Below are positions 23,534 through 32,372 of a stretch of DNA of 34,167 nt, one piece after another. The stretch spans positions 1-34,167 of the forward strand of contig NZ_JADPRZ010000040.1 of the NCBI RefSeq assembly GCF_017347095.1, written 5' to 3'. The DNA is from Sporosarcina sp. E16_8. GTDB taxonomy: Bacteria > Bacillota > Bacilli > Bacillales_A > Planococcaceae. A program made the translations under genes and the position numbers. The notes under the pieces were generated by a model that was given only the letters and a program-made list of their open reading frames with translations, had not been told where the DNA came from and ran no database searches. Each line of letters opens with the position of its first letter. Position 1 is the first letter of the stretch.

Positions 23534-26140
23534 TTACTTTCTTCTCACGAATAACACTTTATACCACTGATTTACTAGAAACGGCATAATGGACAAGCTA
23601 TAAATATAACCTAATTGTACGCCACTTAATGTTGCGACTTCAAACACACCCGTAAGCGACGGAACAAATAACACTAAATGTAAACATAAAAAACCTATTA
23701 AAAACGCTAACCAAGTATAGAGATTCGAAAATACACCTATTGTGAAGATCGATTCTCTAGATCTCGAGTTGAAGCCATGTACTAATCTCGACAAACATAA
23801 TGTTGCAAAGGCCATTGTGCTTGCTGTTTGCGTATCGCCCGTTGACAATCCCATTCGAAAAGCAATGATCGTAGCGATGGCGATTAATATACCTTCAAGC
23901 ACCACTTGAGTAGTAAATTTTTTATTTAATAGCGGCTTGTGAATATCTCTAGGCTTGTCTTTCATCGTGTTTTTATTATGCGGCTCTAACCCTATTGCAA
24001 TTGCCGGCAAACTATCGGTAAGTAAGTTAATAAATAATAGATGTACGGGTGCAAAGGGTACCGGTAAACCTAAAATTGTTGCATATAATACAACAAAAAT
24101 AGCACCTGCATTCCCTGATAATAAGAATAGAATGGCGTTTTTAATATTTGTATAGATACTTCTTCCATTTGAAATCGCTTTGACTATCGTTGAAAAGTTA
24201 TCATCCGTTAAGATCATTGAGGATGCATCTTTCGCTACCTCAGTACCGGTGATCCCCATTGCCACCCCGATATCGGCTTGTTTTAAGGCAGGACCATCAT
24301 TGACCCCATCTCCTGTCATCGCAACGACATGTCCTTTTTCCTGCCAAGCCTTAACAATACGAATTTTATGCTCTGGTGTTACTCGCGCGTAGACAGAAAT
24401 ATCTTGAACCTTTTCTTGCAGTTGTTCATCCGTTAATCCTTCAATTTCATATCCTTCAATCACTTCTGATGGATCTGTTAAAATACCAATTTGTTTGGCA
24501 ATAGCAGTTGCTGTTATTTTATGATCACCTGTAATCATAACTGGTTTAATACCCGCTTTTATACAGCTTTCAACTGCTGGTTTCGACTCTTTTCTCGGAG
24601 GATCCATCATCGCCATTAATCCAATAAAGATTAAATCTCTTTCGGCTTCTACATTGATTGTTTGATTTTTCGTTATCTCTTTGTAAGAAATCGCCAGTAC
24701 TCGTAAACCATTCATAGAAAATTCACGATTCACTTCTTCAATTTTTTTACGATGTGCTTCCGTAAAATCAACAATCCCTTTAGACGTTTCGATTTTCATG
24801 ATTTTAGATAGAAGAACATCTACTGCTCCCTTTGTAATCAAAATCTTTTGCTGATTGAACTGATTCACTGTACTCATTAGCTTCCTGTCTGAATCAAAAG
24901 GGATTTCCGCCACTCTTGGATGGTGATCTCTTACGATTAATTCGTTAAGATTGTACTGCTTTCCTAATTTCACGAGTGCAATTTCAGTAGGGTCACCGAT
25001 TTCTTTATGATCTCTTTCCATGGCGTCATTACATAATAATGCCTTTACGATAAATTTTTTCTCAATTGCATTTTCTAGTTGTAGTTGATCATGCGGAATG
25101 ACTTTTTGATCAACATATATTTGTTGAACACTCATTTTATTTTCTGTTAATGTCCCCGTTTTATCTGAACAAATAACGGATACACTTCCCAGACTTTCGA
25201 CAGCATAGAGTTTACGTATAATGACATTTTCCTTCGCCATTTTTTGCGTCCCAAAAGCTAGCACAATGGTAATAATCGAACTTAATGCTTCGGGAATTGC
25301 TGCAACTGCAAGCGAAACAGCAAACATAAACGAGTCTACTAACTCGCGTCCTCGAAAAAGATCATTCGTGAAAATAGCTAAACAAATCATCGTAATGCCT
25401 AAAGCTAATTTCCCCCCGAAATGATCTAGACTTACTTGTAGGGGTGTTTTCTTTTCTTTTGCAGTATCCAGTAAACTTGCAATTTTCCCGATTTCTGTTT
25501 CCATTCCAATAGCCGTAACAATGGCAGTACCACGTCCATTGGTCACAAAGCTTCCAGTGAAAGCCATATTTTTTTTATCAGCAATGGTGATATGAGCTTC
25601 CTCGATGGGTGCGGTATTTTTCGCTACCGTCGAGGATTCACCTGTCAACGAACTCTCATTTAAATGCATATTATGGCTTTCTACTACTCTTCCATCAGCA
25701 CTTATATAATCACCGGCCACCAAATAGAGAAGATCCCCAACCACTATATCTTCTGAAGGTATCTCCACTATTAGGTTATTTCGTATCACTTTTGCAACCG
25801 GAGAACTCAACGCTTTCAGATTATCCAAAGACTGTTCTGCCTTCACATTCTGTACAGTGCCCAGGATTGCGTTTAAAATAACGACAAGTAGTATGACTAT
25901 CGTACTTTCTACTTCACCTAAAAGAAATGAAATGAAAGCTGCAACCAGTAAAATAATGACTAATAAATCTTTAAACTGTTCAAAGAACACGGCGAATGTA
26001 CTTGTCCTTTTTCCTTCCGCCAATTCATTATAACCGTATACTCCTTGCCTCTTTTGGACGTCGTAATCACTCAATCCTTGATTCGTCACGTCCAGCATCT
26101 TCATAACTTCAACTGATGATTGTTGATGATATTCTGTCAT
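23534..26140 (-). CDS. Ca2+-transporting P-type ATPase (type IIA, single-site LMCA1-like)
   Basis: An 868-residue P-type ATPase that exports Ca2+ at the cost of ATP. Visible in order: SLTGESSTV (actuator domain), IPEALSSI in segment 4, ICSDKTGTLT with the phosphorylated D326, KGAVDVLL (nucleotide domain), MTGDGVNDGPALKQADIG, and FINLLTDSLPAIAIGLEP in segment 6. Compared with SERCA, segment 5 reads GNAGAIF, so the position of Glu771 is A680, and segment 8 reads CLSRLVHG, so Glu908 is R785. The same two changes mark the Listeria LMCA1 pump, which moves one Ca2+ per ATP; single-site transport is inferred here. GGAAGGAGAA lies 4 bases before the ATG. It heads a two-gene operon. Confidence 0.93.
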   Translation of the reverse strand: MTEYHQQSSVEVMKMLDVTNQGLSDYDVQKRQGVYGYNELAEGKRTSTFAVFFEQFKDLLVIILLVAAFISFLLGEVESTIVILLVVILNAILGTVQNVKAEQSLDNLKALSSPVAKVIRNNLIVEIPSEDIVVGDLLYLVAGDYISADGRVVESHNMHLNESSLTGESSTVAKNTAPIEEAHITIADKKNMAFTGSFVTNGRGTAIVTAIGMETEIGKIASLLDTAKEKKTPLQVSLDHFGGKLALGITMICLAIFTNDLFRGRELVDSFMFAVSLAVAAIPEALSSIITIVLAFGTQKMAKENVIIRKLYAVESLGSVSVICSDKTGTLTENKMSVQQIYVDQKVIPHDQLQLENAIEKKFIVKALLCNDAMERDHKEIGDPTEIALVKLGKQYNLNELIVRDHHPRVAEIPFDSDRKLMSTVNQFNQQKILITKGAVDVLLSKIMKIETSKGIVDFTEAHRKKIEEVNREFSMNGLRVLAISYKEITKNQTINVEAERDLIFIGLMAMMDPPRKESKPAVESCIKAGIKPVMITGDHKITATAIAKQIGILTDPSEVIEGYEIEGLTDEQLQEKVQDISVYARVTPEHKIRIVKAWQEKGHVVAMTGDGVNDGPALKQADIGVAMGITGTEVAKDASSMILTDDNFSTIVKAISNGRSIYTNIKNAILFLLSGNAGAIFVVLYATILGLPVPFAPVHLLFINLLTDSLPAIAIGLEPHNKNTMKDKPRDIHKPLLNKKFTTQVVLEGILIAIATIIAFRMGLSTGDTQTASTMAFATLCLSRLVHGFNSRSRESIFTIGVFSNLYTWLAFLIGFLCLHLVLFVPSLTGVFEVATLSGVQLGYIYSLSIMPFLVNQWYKVLFVRRK

Positions 26141-26500
26141 TCGATTCTCCTTCCGAGTAGAATCCTTGCTGCTTGTCCTTCCTTATAAAGGTAGTGAATT
26201 CACTTGACTATATTTCAGAGAAATAGTATTCGATAATCAGATGTTTAATTTGGCACATGATTTACTCCACCTCCATAATTCTTTAACTCTACCAATTCTA
26301 TTCCTTGTTCTATTCCAGTATGATAATAACGAATAGAAATATAATTAATTGTTAGATCTGTGAAAATAAAAAGTCCCGCCTTAATACGCATTGTGAAAGG
26401 CGTATTAAGGCGGGTGAAGTTGTTATTGGTTTGTAACTAGTATTTAGTGTTGCACTGCCTTAGTGGCTTTGGATAGAGTACTTTTCGTCCACTTGCAACC
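26141..26500. other. Intergenic region with a terminator, no gene
   Basis: About 360 bases between the Ca2+-ATPase start and the end of the next minus-strand gene. It contains the strong hairpin at 26375-26414 and an AT-rich stretch (26141-26360) that should hold the ATPase promoter. No coding region or riboswitch was recognised. Confidence 0.45.
26375..26414 (-). terminator. Strong terminator, hairpin element copy 2
   Basis: CCCGCCTTAATACGC (26375-26389) and GCGTATTAAGGCGGG (26400-26414) form a perfect 15-bp stem with a 10-base loop. On the minus strand it is followed by ACTTTTTATTTT. It ends the transcript of the 26501 and 27055 genes. The element with its flank TGAAGTTGTTATT recurs, degenerate, at 19036-19093. 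Confidence 0.85.
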
Positions 26501-27016
26501 TCATAAACCATTCAATGTTTCTAACGATTCCAACACATGATTTAGAAAATCTGTAATGTCACCCATGTGATCCTCATTCAATTTAGACTTAAATCCCACT
26601 TCAATAATGTCTAGGTAACTTGATGCTTCTTGCTCATAAACGAAGCTCAGTGTTTGTGTTAACTGGATTTCGGTTTCCCAAATATCGTTCAATGCTTGCT
26701 CAATTTGCTTGCATTGTATGGCTACATTTTGAACACGTTTGGTAAAACGTACTAACAAAGAACAACCAAGATTTTTACTAGGCAACTCTAATATCTCACC
26801 TGCCAAATCTTTGACAGATGCCCCTAACATAATTTCGGCAGTCACATGTGGCTGATCGGCTAATGTAAATTCAATAGCAAAGTCCCTAGCCATAATGGCA
26901 AAATCCATTCGATCAAACCGGTTAGTAATCGTGATTTTTCGCTCTAAATTATCTAAATCATACACCTGATTTTCAAATGCTACTTTTAGATTTTCAAAAA
27001 TTGTTGGATCATACAA
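26501..27016 (-). CDS. Unknown protein cotranscribed with the SEC-C protein
   Basis: A 171-residue soluble protein of mixed alpha/beta character, with MDFAIMARDFAIEFTLADQ and TAEIMLGASVKDLAGEI in the middle and an acidic helical end (DITDFLNHVLESLETL). I do not recognise the family. The frame extends 7 codons further upstream, but GGAGGA lies 6 bases before the TTG at 27016, so the TTG start is preferred. The gene begins 38 bases after the stop of the pRiA4b/SEC-C gene and ends before a strong terminator, so the two form an operon. No motif suggests an enzyme. Confidence 0.7.
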   Translation of the reverse strand: MYDPTIFENLKVAFENQVYDLDNLERKITITNRFDRMDFAIMARDFAIEFTLADQPHVTAEIMLGASVKDLAGEILELPSKNLGCSLLVRFTKRVQNVAIQCKQIEQALNDIWETEIQLTQTLSFVYEQEASSYLDIIEVGFKSKLNEDHMGDITDFLNHVLESLETLNGL

Positions 27017-27054
27017 ATTATTTCCTCCAAATAACAACCATTTTTAGTCGTGCT

Positions 27055-28443
27055 TTATTTCCCGCAACATTTCTTATACTTCTTTCCACTGCCACATGAG
27101 CAAGGTTCATTCCGGCCCGTTTTTCCACCCTCAATTATGCTAAATGGGGTGCTAGGTAGCGGCATTAAATGGTGTTTTCCCATTTGTGAAATTTCATTAG
27201 GTGTATGGCCCCTATTTTCCCAAATGCGTGTGGAGTTCGCAATCATGGCGATAACATGTATATATTCATTCATTTGCTTCATATCTTTACATTCAAAACG
27301 CCCTAAAAAATCCTGCACCACTCCTTGGAAATTAACGTGAACAACTCGTAATTGACCGACCAATTCATCGATTTCATCCTTAATCATAATCGTACTACCA
27401 CCGAAAAAGTCTTTCGCAAGCATATGTCCAAGCTTCTGTTGATGGCTTGTCTTTTCATAATATAAATCATCTGCGTAGCGTAATAGCTCTTCTTTTGCAG
27501 GTACATAAAATGGCTTGCCCATGGTTCCTTCGATAAATGCAGAATAATTTTTGACGTATTCAATTTCCTCATGGATCAATGCTCTCTTATGTGTAAACAC
27601 ACTTTCTTTCTTTAGCTTTTTTGCATAATGAGAATCTGCTAACAGTGCCTGTAGTTCACTACTCGATACAGATGGCTTATTTTGGACATTGTAAATCTCC
27701 AGAAACTTTGGATACTCAATCATTCCATATAGATTAGCACATGCAATAGCATACTGGATTACAAGATCTTTGTTAGGCAGTACTTCCGTATCAACCGACT
27801 TTGCCCCGCGATATTTATCAGATAGCACGTAATAATTATCATGATCGATGTGTTGCCATTCTGTCTTTTTGTATTTCACATATTTTAATCGTTCATTCAG
27901 CCAAGTAATGTCCAAAGGCAAATAGAACTGCTCCTCCGCCCATGCATATGTGGATAAATAATCTGGATGTGTCGGATCCTGATACACTTCTAGAAAAACT
28001 TCATATCCTGGGGGACCGCCAACATCCTCAGGTGGCGCCGTTCCCTCTCCATCAAGTAACGTGGGGTAGCCAAAATAATAATCCTCTACTATTTCTTCAA
28101 GCTCCACCAGAATCCGCCAGTCATCACCAAAATCATAGTTATAAATGAAATGTCTGTGTTTTTCAAGATACGAGTCAATTTTTATACGTGCTGGTTGCTT
28201 GACCGTTTTACCGTAATACGCCTTCCCTTTGTATTCATCTAAAATCGATTCATTATCTGTGATAAAATAATCATCTATCTCCACTCCAAAGGTATGGTAA
28301 GGCTCAAGTGTGCTTTGAAAATTTGTGACGTTCTGGATTGTTTCATGCAAGCGGTTAAATGTCGCACCTGCTGGTAAAATAATGCGCCTCCAGATAAGTG
28401 GAGTAATGTCTTCAAAAGATAGTTTTAAAATATATGCTTTCAT
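27055..28443 (-). CDS. pRiA4b ORF-3-like protein with C-terminal SEC-C zinc motif
   Basis: A 462-residue protein. The first ~170 residues match the plasmid pRiA4b ORF-3 family (TnpR-like passenger fold): LKLSFEDITPLIWRRIILP (about 6-24), FNRLHETIQ, then YDFGDDWRILVELE and LDGEGTAPPEDVGGPPGYEV. A helical central part follows that I do not recognise. The last residues, RNEPCSCGSGKKYKKCC, form the SEC-C motif, a small zinc-binding domain found at the end of SecA and many other proteins, often for protein or nucleic-acid contacts. AGGAGAGGGTGAC precedes the ATG. The function of the family is not known to me. Confidence 0.85.
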   Translation of the reverse strand: MKAYILKLSFEDITPLIWRRIILPAGATFNRLHETIQNVTNFQSTLEPYHTFGVEIDDYFITDNESILDEYKGKAYYGKTVKQPARIKIDSYLEKHRHFIYNYDFGDDWRILVELEEIVEDYYFGYPTLLDGEGTAPPEDVGGPPGYEVFLEVYQDPTHPDYLSTYAWAEEQFYLPLDITWLNERLKYVKYKKTEWQHIDHDNYYVLSDKYRGAKSVDTEVLPNKDLVIQYAIACANLYGMIEYPKFLEIYNVQNKPSVSSSELQALLADSHYAKKLKKESVFTHKRALIHEEIEYVKNYSAFIEGTMGKPFYVPAKEELLRYADDLYYEKTSHQQKLGHMLAKDFFGGSTIMIKDEIDELVGQLRVVHVNFQGVVQDFLGRFECKDMKQMNEYIHVIAMIANSTRIWENRGHTPNEISQMGKHHLMPLPSTPFSIIEGGKTGRNEPCSCGSGKKYKKCCGK

Positions 28444-28531
28444 ATGTCACCCTCTCCTTTTATTTTCATCTAATCTTATATCGTAGCTACTACTAGCTAC
28501 TTTACCGTAAATAATTCACTACATCGAAGAA

Positions 28532-28570
28532 AAGACCTTTTACACGTTCAATGAACGTGCAAAAGGTCTT
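28532..28570 (-). terminator. Terminator of the yqhH-yqhG operon
   Basis: AAGACCTTTT (28532-28541) pairs with AAAAGGTCTT (28561-28570), with CACGTTC/GAACGTG continuing the stem inside. On the minus strand TTTTC follows. It lies about 40 bases past the YqhG stop. Confidence 0.85.
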
Positions 28571-28607
28571 ACCTATTTGGGATAGTTATCGCACAAATAC
28601 CTCCTAT

Positions 28608-29390
28608 TCATTTTAAGTAGAACAATCCACCATTAATGATGTCAATTTTAATTCTCGCTTCGTATTGTTGGTCCATTGCTTCTTTCTCAATCTCATAACA
28701 ATCCGGCTTATTTTCTACCCCTTCATAAAAGTATTCTAATACCTTGCGATCCTTTTGCCATCTCAACTTAGCTTCTTCAGCCCATTTGTGATCCGCCTTC
28801 TGTATGAAGGTATCAATTATCCCATCCAATCGTTCAAGGGCACGAATGGGCTTAATAATATAGGGTAAATTAAAGGTGTTTTCCGACATCGTAGTAGTTA
28901 AATCTACTCCACTTAACAATTCCTGAAACTCCTCTTTCACCTGGCCCGTCATTAAGTTAATGCCTAACGAATAAAGAATTTCTTTCGTTTGATCACTGTA
29001 ATACGATATTTTGTAATTAACTGCTAGCCAAGGTGTTAAGATGGTTTGCGGCTCAAATTTATCTACTACCCGCTCATACATTCGGACAAATGAGCCCATC
29101 TCTTTTGTTGCTTGAAACAGTTGACTGAGACGAGGAGAGCCGAAGTGTATAACTTCCCCTTTGATATCTTCAACAAGCCTATTTTTATCTGTGATAAAGG
29201 TTAGCTGTGCTGGACTCGGTTCCCCGTCAGTACATTCTAAGTACTTCCAATAAAATGGCCTATTCATAATTTTTTTATCCATTTCAATCGTTAATTGAAC
29301 ATTAATATAATGGTCATTGTCATTTAATACTTGGCAATTGTTTTCATTAAAAAATTGTAGTAAATAACTGTGAATTTGTTGTGGGTACAT
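28608..29390 (-). CDS. yqhG: YqhG family protein
   Basis: A 260-residue protein with the length and neighbourhood of Bacillus YqhG, which is encoded beside the SNF2 helicase YqhH. Recognisable stretches are MYPQQIHSYLLQFF at the start, NRPFYWKYLECTDGEP (about 44-59), PAQLTFITDKN, and IRIDIING-like KIDIINGGLFYL at the end. No catalytic motif is visible; the fold looks alpha/beta. The frame extends 6 codons upstream to a TTG, but GGAGGAGG sits 6 bases before the ATG at 29390, so that start is chosen. It begins 29 bases after the helicase stop. It probably works with the helicase; the biochemical role is unknown. Confidence 0.85.
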   Translation of the reverse strand: MYPQQIHSYLLQFFNENNCQVLNDNDHYINVQLTIEMDKKIMNRPFYWKYLECTDGEPSPAQLTFITDKNRLVEDIKGEVIHFGSPRLSQLFQATKEMGSFVRMYERVVDKFEPQTILTPWLAVNYKISYYSDQTKEILYSLGINLMTGQVKEEFQELLSGVDLTTTMSENTFNLPYIIKPIRALERLDGIIDTFIQKADHKWAEEAKLRWQKDRKVLEYFYEGVENKPDCYEIEKEAMDQQYEARIKIDIINGGLFYLK

Positions 29391-29419
29391 GTTTTTCCTC
29401 CTCCCCAAATACTTTCAAC

Positions 29420-30952
29420 TCATATGGATTTTTTGAAAGCGGATAGTATGTCATCGAGCTCTCCCACTACTTGTTCAAATACCCCAATTTTCACATGAAG
29501 CAAATCCAATATATGGTCTTCGATTGAATTCTGAATGGCTAAATTGTAAATATGAACGTCATGCTCTTGCCCTAACCGGTGGACACGTCCAATGCGTTGT
29601 TCTAATTTCATAGGGTTCCAAGGTAAATCATAGTTAATGACGTGATGACAAAATTGTAGATTAATCCCTTCACTACCCGATTCCGTCGCAATCAGTACCT
29701 GCGCTTTCTCTTTAAACAGCTGCTTCATCCACTCCCGTTTATTCTTGTTGAATTGGCCGTTAAAAGGGACACTTGTGATTCCTTTTGATTGTAAATACCA
29801 TTGCAAATAGGTTTGAGTCGCTCGATATTCGGTAAAGAGTATAACCTTATCACTCGCCTGAGTAATAAGTTCATAAGCCTTTTCTGCCTTCGAATTAACT
29901 TCTAAAACCATCAACTTTTGAATAATTCCTTCCATATAAGAAATGTCTTCTGGTTTAATGCATTTTTGTAGCATATTAGTTAACGTCAAGCTTGTAGCTT
30001 CCTTACTGCTGCACATTTCCCTTTGTAACGTTATCATGGAGAAGGCATCCGAAAAAATGGGACAAACATTTTTAAGGTCTGAAATCAGATCGTATACTTC
30101 TTGTTCTTCTTGAGTAAAAACAATGGGTATGATTTGAACACGACGATTTGTCCATTCAATTCCAGTATCCTGTCTTCTGTTTCTAACCATCACTTGATTT
30201 ACCAATTCTTTTAAATAATCATCATGTTCCACATTATGTTTACTTACGGAAAACGACGATTGAAACGTCTCATAATTTCCTAAGTGCCCTGGTTTTAGTA
30301 ATGAAATGAGATAAAAGAGTTCAAATACGTTATTTTGAATTGGCGTAGCAGTTAGCAACAAACAAAACTTTTTCTTCAAGTTTTGTACGAACTCATAGTT
30401 TTTAGTTTTATGGTTCTTTAATTTATGGGCTTCATCAATGATGATCAAATCATACTCTTGATCATAGATATTTTCTTTATGTGGGCTTCTTTTTGCCATA
30501 TCTATACTCATAACGACAATCGTACAATGGTCTAAATCGTAATTTTTTTTATACTGCATAGCTGGAATATGAAATTTGTGATTCAGTTCTTCAATCCATT
30601 GATTGACAAGAGAAGCTGGGACCAAAATTAATGCTTTCTTCACAAGGCCTCTTATTAAATACTCTTTCAAGATCAAACCCGCTTCAATGGTTTTACCGAG
30701 CCCCACTTCGTCTGCAAGTATCGCTTTGCCATTCATCCTTTCAATGACCGTTTCTGCCACTTTCAATTGATGGGCAAGAGGCGTAAGATTAGGTAAATAC
30801 TTAGGTGATTGAAGTCCATTGAAATCTGTGATCAAGTTCGTTTTTACTGCCTCATAACTCATCCTATATAAAGTCCAATTATCCCATGCTTCCCGGTTCT
30901 CCAGTCGCTCTGTAAAGCCTTCTTTCCATGCAGACGACTTTTCAATTATCAT
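29420..30952 (-). CDS. yqhH: SNF2-type helicase, YqhH
   Basis: A 510-residue SNF2-family ATPase with a RapA-like core that uses ATP to move along double-stranded DNA and displace bound proteins. In order: Q62 motif LTPLAHQLKVAE, Walker A LADEVGLGKT (K87), DEAH box LIIIDEAHKLKN (about 173-184), LLLTATPIQN, and in the second lobe VILFTEYRAT, IATESGSEGINLQF and the arginine-finger motif QRIGRVHRLGQ. It contains just the two helicase lobes, with no accessory domain. A perfect AGGAGGTGATC lies 3 bases before the ATG at 30952; the earlier in-frame GTG lies inside that site. It is followed by yqhG. The role in Bacilli is poorly known. Confidence 0.93.
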   Translation of the reverse strand: MIIEKSSAWKEGFTERLENREAWDNWTLYRMSYEAVKTNLITDFNGLQSPKYLPNLTPLAHQLKVAETVIERMNGKAILADEVGLGKTIEAGLILKEYLIRGLVKKALILVPASLVNQWIEELNHKFHIPAMQYKKNYDLDHCTIVVMSIDMAKRSPHKENIYDQEYDLIIIDEAHKLKNHKTKNYEFVQNLKKKFCLLLTATPIQNNVFELFYLISLLKPGHLGNYETFQSSFSVSKHNVEHDDYLKELVNQVMVRNRRQDTGIEWTNRRVQIIPIVFTQEEQEVYDLISDLKNVCPIFSDAFSMITLQREMCSSKEATSLTLTNMLQKCIKPEDISYMEGIIQKLMVLEVNSKAEKAYELITQASDKVILFTEYRATQTYLQWYLQSKGITSVPFNGQFNKNKREWMKQLFKEKAQVLIATESGSEGINLQFCHHVINYDLPWNPMKLEQRIGRVHRLGQEHDVHIYNLAIQNSIEDHILDLLHVKIGVFEQVVGELDDILSAFKKSI

Positions 30953-31064
30953 AACGATCACCTCCTATCACTTTTTCTTTCTTATTAGGTTGTCCCAAAA
31001 AGAAGTTCCTATGTTTATTGAAGTGAAGTTCAAATTTAAGTCGCCATTTTAATAAAAATACAAA

Positions 31065-31109
31065 AAGACATGAAACGCTCAACCAAGAAGGTTAAGCATT
31101 CCATGTCTT
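31065..31109 (-). terminator. Terminator of the lipoprotein gene
   Basis: AAGACATG (31065-31072) and CATGTCTT (31102-31109) enclose an inner GCTcAACC/GGTTaAGC stem. On the minus strand the structure is followed by TTTGTATTTTTA. It lies about 80 bases after the stop of the SurA_N lipoprotein gene. Confidence 0.8.
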
Positions 31110-31191
31110 ACCGTTTATCAATACAGGCTTCCAAAGTATACGCCTAGTTCGTGAATCCAAATTTCCAAGTAACCAATTGAACTTAATTCAG

Positions 31192-31977
31192 TTAAATTTT
31201 CAACTCGATTTTAGCATCTGCTTTTAACTCTTCAACATGTTTAGATAGTAATTTCTGCTGTTGTTCTTGATTAATTATACCTTGGATTTCCTTACTTACT
31301 TCTGCAAGCGGTGGCAACTCTTGTCCCGCTTCTTTTGATTTTGAAGCAGCTTGATCGTAGTATTCTTTAATTTCTTTATCCGTTACTTTTCCTGCTGGTG
31401 CTATCTTATCTTGGTACTTTCCAGATATGATGAAATCCGCGATTTGTTCTTTTAATGTTTTTTCATCCATACTTTGAGCTTTGAGCGCTTTCTTCATTTC
31501 TTTTTCGCCGCCAAATTGCTTTTCAAGTACTGAATACTCTTCATCAATTTCAGATGTAGATGCTTTTAGTTTCGCTTCTTTTGCTTTTTGAAGAATCAAT
31601 GCCTGATTAACAAGCATATCTAGTGCTTGCGTTTTTACTTGTTCCGCTGATTCTTTGCTCGATGGGTCTTGTCCCATTTGCTGCATTTGACTCTGAATTG
31701 ATGTCAATGCCGCGTTATATCCCTCGCCTTTAAGTTCTTCCTTATTTACAACAGCCACGATCTTGTTGTTGTCCACTTGCTGTTTCGCTAACTTCTCTTG
31801 CATCTCTTTTGCAGATGCTTCTTGTTCGTTAGTGGCTTCTTGCCCTGCTTTTTCTTCAGGCTTTGTTTCTTCTTGAGGCTTTTCATCAGTTGCCGCTTTA
31901 TCTTCTCCACCGCAAGCAGCTAAACTTAATGCAAGCGCACCTGCTATAAATGGAACTAGAACTCTTTTTAACTTCAT
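31192..31977 (-). CDS. SurA_N-domain lipoprotein (extracytoplasmic chaperone-like)
   Basis: A 261-residue lipoprotein. The signal peptide MKLKRVLVPFIAGALALSL runs into the lipobox LAAC with the lipidated cysteine at C22, followed by an acidic, Glu/Lys/Gln-rich linker to about residue 75. The rest matches the SurA N-terminal chaperone fold: KIVAVVNKEELKGEGYNAAL, ALDMLVNQALILQKAKEAKL, and helices through KVTDKEIKEYYDQ. No parvulin (PPIase) domain is visible, unlike in full PrsA. The frame extends 12 codons upstream, but GAAAGGGG lies about 10 bases before the ATG at 31977. It would act at the outer face of the membrane on exported proteins. Confidence 0.88.
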   Translation of the reverse strand: MKLKRVLVPFIAGALALSLAACGGEDKAATDEKPQEETKPEEKAGQEATNEQEASAKEMQEKLAKQQVDNNKIVAVVNKEELKGEGYNAALTSIQSQMQQMGQDPSSKESAEQVKTQALDMLVNQALILQKAKEAKLKASTSEIDEEYSVLEKQFGGEKEMKKALKAQSMDEKTLKEQIADFIISGKYQDKIAPAGKVTDKEIKEYYDQAASKSKEAGQELPPLAEVSKEIQGIINQEQQQKLLSKHVEELKADAKIELKI

Positions 31978-32238
31978 ATCATGTAAACCCCTTTCAAATT
32001 TGCCGCCCATCATTTCTTAAGCTTAGTTTGTATCTTAACGAACATTCATCAAAAGATAAACTCATATCCCTCCATGACACCAAATTGACACCAGGATGTC
32101 ATTTAATAAAACACTCTAATCACCGATTAGACGCACTTCCAGTGTAATACGATCATTGAATCATTACAGGAACAAATCACATTAATTTATCGACCAACAT
32201 TCCGACCGCACATCTTACTTCTTATATAGACAATTAAA

Positions 32239-32261
32239 ACGAAAAAGAATACATCGAGTGC
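32239..32261. repeat. Short repeat shared with 33809-33832
   Basis: ACGAAAAAGAATACATCGAGTGC here and the unit at 33809-33832 share an identical 13-base core, ATACATCGAGTGC, and similar flanks on both sides (ACGA, then AT-rich bases and GATT). Each lies just upstream of another intergenic element (hairpin at 32296 and repeat at 33861). Confidence 0.5.
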
Positions 32262-32295
32262 ATAATTATTTTAGATGGATTATTTGGCGACAAAA

Positions 32296-32340
32296 AACAC
32301 TGGAAATCCGTCGTTTTTTTGTCGATGGACTTCTAGTGTT
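32296..32340 (-). terminator. Terminator, hairpin family member 2
   Basis: AACACTGGAA (32296-32305) pairs with TTCTAGTGTT (32331-32340) with one mismatch. On the minus strand the stem runs into TTTTTTG and lies 33 bases after the unknown gene at 32373. The loop shares GTCGATGGA and the neighbouring ATCC/GTCG pattern with the hairpin at 16971-17015. Confidence 0.75.
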
Positions 32341-32372
32341 TTTGCTTTTCCTAGCATGACTTTTCATTTTTA

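Noticed and set aside
26141..26500. Metal-responsive riboswitch upstream of the Ca2+-ATPase
   Set aside because: No stems or conserved loop sequences of a known riboswitch class could be traced in the leader; the only strong hairpin is the terminator of the preceding gene.
29420..30952. DISARM- or restriction-type defence helicase
   Set aside because: The protein is a compact two-lobe SNF2 enzyme next to YqhG, as in ordinary Bacilli, with no methyltransferase, nuclease or PLD gene in the window.
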